This document shows positions 54,133 through 64,000 of a stretch of DNA of 64,000 nucleotides, piece by piece. The first letter of the stretch is position 1. Each line of letters starts with the position of its first letter. The position numbers and the translations under genes are program-made. The stretch is from assembly GCF_002575655.3 (NCBI RefSeq), contig NC_053037.3, positions 249,955,135-250,019,134 on the forward strand, read 5' to 3'. The notes beneath the pieces were generated by a model. That model worked only from the letters and a program-made list of their open reading frames with translations, searched no databases and was not told where the DNA came from. The DNA comes from Aegilops tauschii subsp. strangulata. Its lineage: Eukaryota; Streptophyta; Magnoliopsida; Poales; Poaceae.

Positions 54133-55041
54133 TGATAGAGGCAAAGGTGTCCCGTCTTTCGGTGAGATGATGGATATCGCTTTGGTGGAAGTCGACTTTG
54201 ACGATCCGACTACGAACGTGCGATGACGTCGCGCCTTAGCAATCGCTAAACCAACTCCGAGAGGTTATTGACCACACCGGAGCACGATCAACCTGACCAC
54301 GAGGGTCTGTTTCCTGCGAGCAAACGAAGAACAAGCAAGAAACTGAGATTGCAATCTGGATATTGAGAATATATGATGAAAGCTTTATTGATCAAGGTGG
54401 GGTTCTGTGACGCCTTTGTCTGGTCGTTGAACACAAACGAAGTACGTGAAGTTGCAGCTATGGCGAACTTTTAATCTAAACAAAACCCAAAGTCTAAACG
54501 ACGCCCTAAGGGCTATATATATGGAGGAAGAGGGGGGAATTTCGTGGCCCTTGGGGAAGGGGTCCGAAACCAACCCTATCTCTTGTTTCCCCACACATAC
54601 GGACTCTAAAAATAGCCTATACTCAAGTATTTCGAAATTACATGGGCCTGGCCCAATAATAAGGTGACGCAGCACCTAGAATAGCCTCTGGACGAAAGTT
54701 ATGAAGTAGCATCTTGTATATTTCGTCCAAGGCTTCATGCACGCATTATGGTGGCTTCAATGTCCCGAAATCATCACTTGTAACTCCGTTCTTGTCCCCC
54801 ATGCGCATGCCATCATCTCCATGCTTGTTCTTGCTCCAATGTTCATCCTTCTCAAAGCTAGGCCCTTCATTTGTAAGCAAAACAAATGTATCCAATTTAG
54901 GCAGCATCATATTCTCATGAACATTAGAATCATTACCAAGAAACGAAAGTACCTGGTAATTTAATTGGCGTGCGCGAGCTCTAGTAATTGGTCCAGTATG
55001 TATAGCAACAGGGGCTGTGGGTGGTATTGATGTCCTCATCA
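54133..55041 (-). repeat. G1-c 3' LTR (909 bp)
   Basis: TGATAGAGGC ... CCTCATCA. An 8-bp loss near 55023 relative to G1-b shifts the reading frame that crosses the LTR. Confidence 0.93.
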
Positions 55042-58000
55042 TCCCCCCCTTCTTGAAATGAAGTCGTCCTCGACGGAAGCTCATCTCCCTCACCCAAATA
55101 AGGCTTCAAATCTGCAATGTTAAAAGTGGGAGTAACCCCAAAATCTGCAGGCAACTCAAGTTTATATGCATTATCATTTATTTTCTCTAACACCTTAAAA
55201 GGACCATCAGCACGTGGCATTAGCTTTGATTTGCGCAAATCAGGAAATCTATCCTTACGCAAATGTAACCAAACAAGATCTCCAGGTGCAAACACAACAT
55301 GTTTTCTACCCTTATCTCCAGCAAGTTTATATTTAGCATTCATACGCTCAATGTTTTCCTTAGTTTGCATTTTTAAGATCAATTCAGCACGTTGTTTAGC
55401 ATAAAAATTAACCTTCTCCGAAGATGGAAGAGGCAACAAATCAATAGGTGCACGAGGTAGGAAACCATACACAATTTCAAAGGGGCACATCTTAGTAGTA
55501 GAATGCAATGAACGATTATAAGCAAAGTCAATATGAGGCAAGCATTCTTCCCACATTTTCTTATTATTCTTCAAAACAGCCCTAAGCATAGTAGACAATG
55601 TTCTATTGACTACTTCAGTTTGTCCATCAGTTTGGGGGTGACAAGTAGTACTAAAAAGCAGTTTAGTCCCCAACTTAGCCCATAAACATCTCCAAAAGTG
55701 GCTAAGAAATTTAGTATCACGATCTGAAACAATAGTATTTGGCACACCATGCAAACGAATAATTTCACGGAAGAACAAATCAGCAACATTAACAGCATCA
55801 TCGCTTTTATGACATGGTATAAAGTGTGCCATTTTTGAGAATCTATCCACGACAACAAATATGCTATCCCTCCCCTTCTTTGTTCGAGGTAAACCTAAAA
55901 CAAAGTCCATAGATATATCCTCCCAAGGAACACTAGGTACAGGCAAAGGCATATATAAACCATGAGGATTGAGTCGTGACTTAGCTTTTTGACATGTAGT
56001 GCAGCGAGCAACAAAACGCTCAACATCCCGTCTCATCTTTGGCCAAAAGAAATGTGTAGCAAGTACGTCCTCCGTCTTCTTCACGCCAAAGTGTCCCATT
56101 AATCCTCCTCCATGCGCCTCCTGCAAAAACAAAAGACGAAGAGAGCTAGCTGGAATGCATAGCTTGTTAGCACGGAACACAAATCCATCATTAACGACAA
56201 ACTTGTTCCAGGTTCTTCCTTCTTTACAATTCTGCAAAACATCTTTAAAATCAGCATCATGCACATATTGATCTTTGATGGTCTCCAAACCAAATATTGT
56301 GAAGTCAAGTTGTGAAAGCATAGTATAGCGACGAGACAATGCATCAGCAATAACATTTTCTTTACCCTTCTTGTGTTTAATGACATAAGGGAAAGTTTCA
56401 ATGAATTCAACCCATTTAGCATGTCTACGATTCAGTTTAGCTTGACTTTTAATATGTTTCAAAGATTCATGATCAGAATGTATAACAAATTCTTTGGGCC
56501 ATAAATAATGTTGCCATGTTTCTAAAGTCCGAACAAGAGCATATAGTTCTTTATCATAAGTAGAATAATTCAGACTAGGCCCACTCAATTTTTCAGAAAA
56601 GTATGCAACAGGTTTACCATCTTGTAATAACACACCTCCTAATCCAATTCCACTAGCATCACATTCAAGCTCAAAAGTCTTATTAAAATCAGGGAGTTGG
56701 AGTAAAGGAGCATGTGTCAACTTATCTTTCAATACCGTGAAGGCTTCTTCCTGTGCGGTACCCCAAACAAAAGGCACATCCTTCTTTGTAAGCTCGTTGA
56801 GAGGTGCAGCAATGGTGCTAAAATCTCTCACAAAACGCCTATAGAAACCAGCGAGTCCAAGAAAACTCCGCACTTGTGTGACCGTTTTGGGCTGCGGCCA
56901 ACTCTCAATAGATTCAATCTTGGCTTTATCAACTTCAATTTCCTGTGGAGTAACAACATAGCCAAGAAAAGATACTCGGTCGGTGCAAAAGGTGCACTTC
57001 CCAAGGTTACCAAACAAACGTGCATCACGTAGAGCAATAAAAACAGCACGTAAATGTTCCAAATGTTCTTCCAAAGATTTGCTATAAATCAGTATATCAT
57101 CAAAATAGACTACCACAAATCGTCCAATGAAAGCACGTAAAACTTCGTTCATTAGTCTCATGAAAGTACTAGGTGCATTAGTTAACCCAAAAGGCATGAC
57201 TAACCACTCATATAAACCAAACTTAGTTTTAAATGCAGTTTTCCATCCATCTCCCAATTTCATACGAATTTGATGGTATCCACTACGCAAATCAACTTTG
57301 GAGAATATTGTAGAGCCACTCAATTCATCAAGCATATCATCTAGCCTAGGAATAGGATGACGATAACGAATAGTAATATTATTAATGCCTCTACAATCAA
57401 CACACATACGCGACGTACCATCCTTTTTAGGCACTAGTATAATAGGAACAGCACAAGGACTAAGAGATTCGCGTATATAACCTTTGTCGAGCAGCTCCTG
57501 TACTTGACGCATAATCTCCTTCGTCTCCTCTGGATTGGTACGGTATGGTGCACGGTTGGGTAGCGATGCACCGGAAATTAAGTCAATTTGTTGCTCAATC
57601 CCTCGAATAGGTGGTAATCCCGGTGGCACGTCTTGTGGGAAGACGTCAGCGAACTCCTGCAAAATGTTAGTGACAGTAGGGGGCAAAGAGGAAGGCACGT
57701 CCTCGAATGAAAATAATGCCACTTTGCACACAAAAGCATAGCAAACAGATTTGTTGAAATCTAGCTCATCAATATCAGATTTTGTGGCAAGTAAACATGC
57801 ACTTTTCAATTTAATTTCAGAAACAACACTAGATGGTTTATTATTAGGTTTCATTTGTTGCTCAAATTCTTTTGCCACAATCTGATTTTCACTCTTATTT
57901 TTCTCCTGTTTTGCTTTATTAGCTCTATTAATGTCATCTTTCAAAATGGAATCAGGAGTCATAGGAAGCAAAGTAATATTTTTATCCTTATGAACAAGAG

Positions 58001-59576
58001 TATACTGATTGTTTCTACCATGGTGTACAGAATTTTTATCAAATTGCCATGGTCTACCAAGTAATAAGGAACATGCTTGCATGGGTACCACATCACAATC
58101 AACATAATCAACATATGTAGAGATACTAAAATGCACACGAACAGTACGTGTTACCTTAACCTTGCCGCTGTTGTTGAACCATTGGATGTAGTAAGGATGT
58201 GGATGTGGTCTTGTGGTGAGAGATAGTTTCTCCACCATCTCCATGCTAGCCAAGTTTTTACAGCTCCCTCCATCTATGATGACGCGAATAGAACGTTCCT
58301 TCACAACTCCCTTTGTATGGAACAAATTATGCCTCTGATTTTGCTCTGCTTGTGTGACCTGCACACTCAAAACATGTTGAGCAACTAAACATTCATACAT
58401 GTCAGCGTCATCAGGAGCCATGTATTGCGTCTCATTTTCAGAAACATCTCCACCATGTTCTTCACGTGTAATAAGAGCCAAAGTCTCCTCATCATAGTCA
58501 CTAGCGGACTCATACCCACCATCCTCAGTAGCAATCATCACACGCTGAGATTTGCATTCTCTCCCATAATGTCCTCTTCCCTTACAACGACGACAAATAG
58601 TATCACTTGTGTGCCCTGTTGACGCCATGGAAGAAGAAGAGCTCTGCGCAGGCCCGGCAGGTGTGCTCTTGGCAGAGAGTGGTGGTTGTGCCTGCTTTCT
58701 TGTATCACGGTTGGAGGTGGCACCTGATGGAGGTAATGGTGAAGTGGAAGTAGAGGATGCACGTGGTGTCCATGATGAAGGTCGACCTGCAGAAAAGTTA
58801 GTTCGCGCCAATGCATGTCGATCCTGCACTTCACGTTCAGCTTTACAAGCAAGATGGAATAAACGAGTGATATTATTATAATCCTTATACTCTAGAATGG
58901 TCTGAATCTCTTTATTTAATCCACCCATAAAACGTGCAAGCATAGCTTCATTCTCCTCAACAATACCACATCTAATCATGCCAGTTTGTAATTCCTGATA
59001 ATATTCTTCTACAGAATTTTTTCCTTGTCTTAAGCGCTGCAATTTTTGAAGTAATTCACGTTGATAATATGGTGGAACCCAACGAGTACGCATAGCAGTT
59101 TTCAAAGCAGCCCAAGTAGCTGGAACTGGATATAATCTACAATGTTCAGACCACCAAACACATGCAAAGCTAGTGAAAGCACAAACAGCAGCAGGAACAC
59201 GTCTCTCCTCAGGATATTGTAAACATGTAAATCGTTGTTCAGTTTCTAACTCCCAAGTAAGATATATATCAGGAACATATCTACCCTCAAATGGTGGAAT
59301 ATTCAATTTCAGTTTAGGGAGATGGTCGTGATCTCGTACCTGAGGTGGTGGTGCCGGCCTACCGTTGCGAATATATACCTGAGGTCGACCTGCTGGTGGT
59401 GGTGCTGGTGGCTGCACGTAGTTCTGATTTTGATCAACCTCATCCTCATAATCGCCCGCATAATCGTCATCCTCCTCAGCCGCCGTAGTAGCAGGAGCCA
59501 AAGAAGCATCAACAGTAGGTGCAGCGGCACCCGAATTTTGACCAGTCTCAATTGGAACGCGCTGTGCTCGTCCCAC
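54981..59576 (-). CDS. gag-pol: Gag-Pol polyprotein of G1-c (all enzyme domains present)
   Basis: A 1,531-codon open frame encoding the replication proteins of a Ty3/gypsy element. In order (approximate residues): Gag domain 95-250; CCHC knuckle [16 protein letters not shown] about 340; protease-like IDGGSCKN about 440; RT 700-880 with [15 protein letters not shown] and [13 protein letters not shown] (catalytic YFDD, near 57100); RNase H 940-1060 ([21 protein letters not shown]); integrase HHCC 1100-1150 and DDE core ([29 protein letters not shown]); and a C-terminal domain. The true N-terminus is at 59855, cut off by a TAA at 59667-59669. The C-terminus is altered by the LTR frameshift, so it ends at 54981, not at the G1-b equivalent. 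No chromodomain was clearly recognised. It is the only element here that could supply enzymes, if the early stop were bypassed. Confidence 0.93.
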   Translation of the reverse strand: MGRAQRVPIETGQNSGAAAPTVDASLAPATTAAEEDDDYAGDYEDEVDQNQNYVQPPAPPPAGRPQVYIRNGRPAPPPQVRDHDHLPKLKLNIPPFEGRYVPDIYLTWELETEQRFTCLQYPEERRVPAAVCAFTSFACVWWSEHCRLYPVPATWAALKTAMRTRWVPPYYQRELLQKLQRLRQGKNSVEEYYQELQTGMIRCGIVEENEAMLARFMGGLNKEIQTILEYKDYNNITRLFHLACKAEREVQDRHALARTNFSAGRPSSWTPRASSTSTSPLPPSGATSNRDTRKQAQPPLSAKSTPAGPAQSSSSSMASTGHTSDTICRRCKGRGHYGRECKSQRVMIATEDGGYESASDYDEETLALITREEHGGDVSENETQYMAPDDADMYECLVAQHVLSVQVTQAEQNQRHNLFHTKGVVKERSIRVIIDGGSCKNLASMEMVEKLSLTTRPHPHPYYIQWFNNSGKVKVTRTVRVHFSISTYVDYVDCDVVPMQACSLLLGRPWQFDKNSVHHGRNNQYTLVHKDKNITLLPMTPDSILKDDINRANKAKQEKNKSENQIVAKEFEQQMKPNNKPSSVVSEIKLKSACLLATKSDIDELDFNKSVCYAFVCKVALFSFEDVPSSLPPTVTNILQEFADVFPQDVPPGLPPIRGIEQQIDLISGASLPNRAPYRTNPEETKEIMRQVQELLDKGYIRESLSPCAVPIILVPKKDGTSRMCVDCRGINNITIRYRHPIPRLDDMLDELSGSTIFSKVDLRSGYHQIRMKLGDGWKTAFKTKFGLYEWLVMPFGLTNAPSTFMRLMNEVLRAFIGRFVVVYFDDILIYSKSLEEHLEHLRAVFIALRDARLFGNLGKCTFCTDRVSFLGYVVTPQEIEVDKAKIESIESWPQPKTVTQVRSFLGLAGFYRRFVRDFSTIAAPLNELTKKDVPFVWGTAQEEAFTVLKDKLTHAPLLQLPDFNKTFELECDASGIGLGGVLLQDGKPVAYFSEKLSGPSLNYSTYDKELYALVRTLETWQHYLWPKEFVIHSDHESLKHIKSQAKLNRRHAKWVEFIETFPYVIKHKKGKENVIADALSRRYTMLSQLDFTIFGLETIKDQYVHDADFKDVLQNCKEGRTWNKFVVNDGFVFRANKLCIPASSLRLLFLQEAHGGGLMGHFGVKKTEDVLATHFFWPKMRRDVERFVARCTTCQKAKSRLNPHGLYMPLPVPSVPWEDISMDFVLGLPRTKKGRDSIFVVVDRFSKMAHFIPCHKSDDAVNVADLFFREIIRLHGVPNTIVSDRDTKFLSHFWRCLWAKLGTKLLFSTTCHPQTDGQTEVVNRTLSTMLRAVLKNNKKMWEECLPHIDFAYNRSLHSTTKMCPFEIVYGFLPRAPIDLLPLPSSEKVNFYAKQRAELILKMQTKENIERMNAKYKLAGDKGRKHVVFAPGDLVWLHLRKDRFPDLRKSKLMPRADGPFKVLEKINDNAYKLELPADFGVTPTFNIADLKPYLGEGDELPSRTTSFQEGGDDEDINTTHSPCCYTYWTNY
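55042..55054 (-). promoter_or_regulatory. Polypurine tract of G1-c
   Basis: AAGAAGGGGGGGA on minus, next to the 3' LTR; two G-for-A or G-run differences from G1-b. Confidence 0.8.
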
Positions 59577-59666
59577 TTGATTTGGAAGGCGGCGTTGGAG
59601 ATGTGGTTGTTGTTGTTGTAGAGGTGCGACATATGCAGCCGGTGGTGGTTGGGGAAGACGCTTGAG

Positions 59667-59855
59667 TTATTCAGTAAACTTGTTATCCAGCTTTGTCTCA
59701 AACGACTTCTCCACGGCATCTATCTTCTCCATAGCCTCTTCAAATCTGTTTAGCACATCTCCCACCTGCCCACTCATCATTTGCTGAAATTTATCATGCA
59801 ACTCCTTGTTCGTCATGTTCTCCCAATCAGTCTCATCGGCTTGTGATCCTGCCAT
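59667..59855 (-). pseudogene. gag: Gag N-terminal segment, stopped early (G1-c)
   Basis: The ATG at 59855 (MAGSQADETDW) is open for 62 codons to TAA at 59667-59669, where G1-b has TTA (Leu). G1-d has the same TAA, so the mutation predates the split of c and d. The CAA that is mutated in G1-b is intact here. Confidence 0.8.
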
Positions 59856-60297
59856 GGTTAGCAGCAATAGAAACAAAAAAGAATATTATCCTACAGACTA
59901 CTAGGAAGTGGTGGTGATGGTGGTGTGTCACAAATCCTTCAAGCGAATCTCAAATTCTTACCAGTTCTTACCCAGCAGCAGGTGGTGATCGGCAACCGTT
60001 GTAGTCAAAAACTCTCAAAGCTTGGATATAGCGATTACCAGGGAGAGTCAAACGCACGATGTAGACTTATGTGGAGCTGGGAAGGCTTATAATATGGTAG
60101 CAAAATGGTAAGCAATAATCAATTCAGAGATGCAAAGTTGAATAAACGCTCAACGACGGTACTATGCTGGTCCTAGGCTAGACCGTGCTAGAGACGCGAG
60201 CCTAGAACACTAACAAAATCACGGCGCTGCATGTAAACAAGGGAAAAGCACACTCTGGAAAATTTGTTTTTTCGCTTTTTTTTTTTGCGCTCTCTCT
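59856..60297 (-). other. Truncated leader of G1-c up to the inversion point
   Basis: Matches the G1-b leader (9427-9850). 60204-60297 is a 94-bp spacer present once; from 60298 the complement of 60203 and below begins. The spacer ends in a T-run and GCGCTCTCTCT. Confidence 0.85.
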
Positions 60298-60645
60298 AGG
60301 CTCGCGTCTCTAGCACGGTCTAGCCTAGGACCAGCACAGTACCGTCGTTGAGCGTTTATTCAACTTTGCATCTCTGAATTGATTATTGCTGATCATTTTT
60401 GCTACCATATTATAAGCCTTCCCAGCTCCACATACATCTACATCGTGCGTTTGACTCTCCCTGGTAATCGCTCTATCCAAGCTTTGAGAGTTTTGACTAC
60501 AACGGTTGCCGATCACCACCTGCTGCTGGGTAAGAACTGGTAAGAATTTGAGATTCGCTTGAAGGATTTGTGACACACAACCATCACCACCACTTCCTAG
60601 TAGTCTGTAGGATCATATTCTTTTGTGTTTCTATTGCTGCTAACC

Positions 60646-60834
60646 ATGGCAGGATCACAAGCCGATGACACTGATTGGGAGAACATGACGAACAAGGAGT
60701 TGCATGATAAATTTCAGCAAATGATGAGTGGGCAGGTGGGAGATGTGCTAAACAGATTTGAAGAGGCTATGGAGAAGATAGATGCCGTGGAGAAGTCGTT
60801 TGAGACAAAGCTGGATAACAAGTTTACTGAATAA
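60646..60834 (+). pseudogene. gag: Gag N-terminal segment (G1-d)
   Basis: The ATG at 60646 (MAGSQADDTDW) to TAA at 60832-60834, the same premature stop as G1-c. One residue differs (DDT for DET). Confidence 0.8.
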
Positions 60835-62504
60835 CTCAAGCGTCTTCCCCAACCACCACCGGCTGCATATGTCGCACCTCTACAACAACAACAACCACAT
60901 CTCCAACGCCGCCTTCCAAATCAAGTGGGACGAGCACAGCGCGTTCCAATTGAGACTGGTCAAAATTCGGGTGCCGCTGCACCTACTGTTGATGCTTCTT
61001 TGGCTCCTGCTACTGCGGCGGCTGAGGAGGATGACGATTATGCGGGCGATTATGAGGATGAGGTTGATCAAAATCAGAACTACGTGCAGCCACCAGCACC
61101 ACCACCAGCAGGTCGACCTCAGGTATATATTCGCAACGGTAGGCCGGCACCACCACCTCAGGTACGAGATCATGACATCTCCCTAAACTGAAATTGAATA
61201 TTCCACCATTTGAGGGTAGATATGTTCCTGATATATATCTTACTTGGGAGTTAGAAACTGAACAACGATTTACATGTTTACAATATCCTGAGGAGAGACG
61301 TGTTCCTGCTGCTGTTTGTGCTTTCACTAGCTTTGCATGTGTTTGGTGGTCTGAACATTGTAGATTATATCCAGTTCCAGCTACTTGGGCTGCTTTGAAA
61401 ACTGCTATGCGTACTCGTTGGGTTCCACCATATTATCAACGTGAATTACTTCAAAAATTGCAGCGCTTAAGACAAGGAAAAAATTCTGTAGAAGAATATT
61501 ATCAGGAATTACAAACTGGCATGATTAGATGTGGTATTGTTGAGGAGAATGAAGCTATGCTTGCACGTTTTATGGGTGGATTAAATAAAGAGATTCAGAC
61601 CATTCTAGAGTATAAGGATTATAATAATATCACTCGTTTATTCCATCTTGCTTGTAAAGCTGAACGTGAAGTGCAGGATCGACATGCATTGGCGCGAACT
61701 AACTTTTCTGCAGGTCGACCTTCATCATGGACACCACGTGCATCCTCTACTTCCACTTCACCATCACCTCCATCAGGTGCCACCTCCAGCCGTGATACAA
61801 GAAAACAGGCACAACCACCACTCTCTGCCAAGAGCACACCTGCCGGGCCTGCGCAGAGCTCTTCTTCTTCCATGGCGTCAACAGGGCACACAAGTGATAC
61901 TATTTGTCGTCGTTGTAAGGGAAGAGGACATTATGGGAGAGAATGCAAATCTCAGCGTGTGATGATTGCTACTGAGGATGGTGGGTATGAGTCCGCTAGT
62001 GACTATGATGAGGAGACTTTGGCTCTTATTACACGTGAAGAACATGGTGGAGATGTTTCTGAAAATGAGACGCAATACATGGCTCCTGATGACGCTGACA
62101 GGTATGAATGTTTAGTTGCTCAACATGTTTTGAGTGTGCAGGTCACACAAGCAGAGCAAAATCAGAGGCATAATTTGTTCCATACAAAGGGAGTTGTGAA
62201 GGAACGTTCTATTCGCGTCATCATAGATGGAGGGAGCTGTAAAAACTTGGCTAGCATGGAGATGGTGGAGAAACTATCTCTCACCACAAGACCACATCCA
62301 CATCCTTACTACATCCAATGGTTCAACAACAGCGGCAAGGTTAAGGTAACACGTACTGTTCGTGTGCATTTTAGTATCTCTACATATGTTGATTATGTTG
62401 ATTGTGATGTGGTACCCATGCAAGCATGTTCCTTATTACTTGGTAGACCATGGCAATTTGATAAAAATTCTGTACACCATGGTAGAAACAATCAGTATAC
62501 ATAA
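60835..62504 (+). pseudogene. gag: Gag and protease of G1-d, frameshifted
   Basis: Open from after the early stop to about 61173 (frame including [15 protein letters not shown]). It then shifts after the 1-bp deletion (CATGACATC for CACGACCATC) into the frame 61194-62504, which holds the Gag domain, the CCHC knuckle (HYGRECKS, as in G1-c) and protease IDGGSCKN. It ends at a TAA created by the 8-bp deletion after QYT. Confidence 0.85.
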
Positions 62505-64000
62505 GGATAAAAATATTACTTTGCTTCCTATGACTCCTGATTCCATTTTGAAAGATGACATTAATAGAGCTAATAAAGCAAAACAGGAGAAAAATAAGAG
62601 TGAAAATCAGATTGTGGCAAAAGAATTTGAGCAACAAATGAAACCTAATAATAAACCATCTAGTGTTGTTTCTGAAATTAAATTGAAAAGTGCATGTTTA
62701 CTTGCCACAAAATCTGATATTGATGAGCTAGATTTCAACAAATCTGTTTGCTATGCTTTTGTGTGCAAAGTGGCATTATTTTCATTCGAGGACGTGCCTT
62801 CCTCTTTGCCCCCTGCTGTCACTAACATTTTGCAGGAGTTCGCTGACGTCTTCCCACAAGACGTGCCACCGGGATTACCACCTATTCGAGGGATTGAGCA
62901 ACAAATTGACTTAATTTCCGGTGCATCGCTACCCAACCGTGCACCATACCGTACCAATCCAGAGGAGACGAAGGAGATTATGCGTCAAGTACAGGAGCTG
63001 CTCGACAAAGGTTATATACGCGAATCTCTTAGTCCTTGTGCTGTTCCTATTATACTAGTGCCTAAAAAGGATGGTACGTCGCGTATGTGTGTTGATTGTA
63101 GAGGCATTAATAATATTACTATTCGTTATCGTCATCCTATTCCTAGGCTAGATGATATGCTTGATGAATTGAGTGGCTCTACAATATTCTCCAAAGTTGA
63201 TTTGCGTAGTGGATACCATCAAATTCGTATGAAATTGGGAGATGGATGGAAAACTGCATTTAAAACTAAGTTTGGTTTATATGAGTGGTTAGTCATGCCT
63301 TTTGGGTTAACTAATGCACCTAGTACTTTCATGAGACTAATGAACGAAGTTTTACGTGCTTTCATTGGACGATTTGTGGTAGTCTATTTTGATGATATAC
63401 TGATTTATAGCAAATCTTTGGAAGAACATTTGGAACATTTACGTGCTGTTTTTATTGCTCTACGTGATGCACGTTTGTTTGGTAACCTTGGGAAGTGCAC
63501 CTTTTGCACCGACCGAGTATCTTTTCTTGGCTATGTTGTTACTCCACAGGAAATTGAAGTTGATAAAGCCAAGATTGAATCTATTGAGAGTTGGCCGCAG
63601 CCCAAAACGGTCACACAAGTGCGGAGTTTTCTTGGACTCGCTGGTTTCTATAGGCGTTTTGTGAGAGATTTTAGCACCATTGCTGCACCTCTCAACGAGC
63701 TTACAAAGAAGGATGTGCCTTTTGTTTGGGGTACCGCACAGGAAGAAGCCTTCACGGTATTGAAAGATAAGTTGACACATGCTCCTTTACTCCAACTCCC
63801 TGATTTTAATAAGACTTTTGAGCTTGAATGTGATGCTAGTGGAATTGGATTAGGAGGTGTGTTATTACAAGATGGTAAACCTGTTGCATACTTTTCTGAA
63901 AAATTGAGTGGGCCTAGTCTGAATTATTCTACTTATGATAAAGAACTATATGCTCTTGTTCGGACTTTAGAAACATGGCAACATTATTTATGGCCCAAAG
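62505..64000 (+). pseudogene. pol: Pol of G1-d (RT and start of RNase H), open to the window edge
   Basis: After the frameshift the pol frame is open from [14 protein letters not shown] to position 64000. It includes the linker, RT (VPKKDG at about 63060, YFDD at about 63390) and RNase H ([10 protein letters not shown] at about 63825). Integrase and LTR lie beyond the window. It is separated from gag, so called pseudogene. Confidence 0.85.

Larger units (their letters stand above)
54133..60297 (-). mobile_element. G1-c: Ty3/gypsy element with complete pol but no 5' LTR
   Basis: It has a 3' LTR (54133-55041), PPT 55042-55054, gag-pol (54981-59855) and part of the leader up to about 60297, where the sequence turns back on itself into G1-d. 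The primer site and 5' LTR are missing. Compared with G1-b, about 0.7 kb of leader is lost. It shares many private variants with G1-d. Confidence 0.93.
60298..64000 (+). mobile_element. G1-d: inverted mirror copy of G1-c, running off the right edge
   Basis: Plus-strand copy of leader, gag and pol up to RNase H at 64000; it mirrors 60203 down to about 56500. It has no 5' LTR or primer site at its left end. Differences from G1-c include a 1-bp loss near 61173 and an 8-bp loss near 62502, both frameshifts. Confidence 0.93.

Noticed and set aside
60204..60297. A solo LTR or primer site between G1-c and G1-d
   Set aside because: The 94-bp spacer matches only leader sequence; no LTR edge or TGGTATCAGA is present.

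Overview
The window looks like plant nuclear DNA, most likely from a Triticeae grass (wheat, barley, rye or a relative). It is almost entirely nested transposable elements. The basis is Ty3/gypsy gag-pol protein motifs, LTRs with TG...CA ends and 5-bp target duplications, a coding-free element with 4-kb LTRs of the LARD (Sukkula/Erika) type, a TGATACGTCTCC-type LTR that I associate with Triticeae, and CACTA-like subterminal repeats. No intact host gene, rRNA, tRNA or CRISPR array was seen. The family labels G1, G2 and G3 below are my own.

Layout. 1-1120: 5' end (LTR plus leader) of a minus-strand gypsy element (G1-a) that runs off the left edge. 1121-1675: gene remnant. 2061-4875 and 31917-36047: left copy of a large CACTA-like element (about 500-bp tandem repeats, gene A, gene B, a B3-like gene, subterminal repeats). 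It is split by G2 (4876-31911, TSD CAAGC), a gag-only gypsy element with a second long ORF of unknown function. G2 is itself split by G1-b (4901-11588, TSD ACATC), which has lost RT and RNase H in frame, and by the LARD (12565-24545, TSD ATGAG). 36048-38747: a second CACTA-like segment with an exonuclease-like pseudogene and a truncated TATA-led ORF. 38748-39536: a partial LTR interrupted by the next element. 39537-50965: right, inverted copy of the CACTA-like element, split by G3 (44425-49170, TSD TTGGT), a gag-only relative of G1. 50957-54132: repeats, gene-like remnants, a MITE-like stretch and the tip of another LTR. 54133-60297: G1-c, with a nearly complete gag-pol frame on the minus strand. 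60298-64000: G1-d, the mirror image of G1-c, running off the right edge.

How the parts relate. Structure gives an insertion order: the CACTA-like copies are oldest, then G2 entered the left copy, then G1-b and the LARD entered G2; G3 entered the right copy independently. G1 encodes Gag, protease, RT, RNase H and integrase (complete in G1-c apart from an early stop). G3 and probably G2 encode Gag but no enzymes. G3 shares LTR ends, polypurine tract and leader blocks with G1, which fits mobilisation by G1 proteins (inference). Every coding region is damaged to some degree except ORF2 of G2 and the single ORF of G3, which are open throughout.
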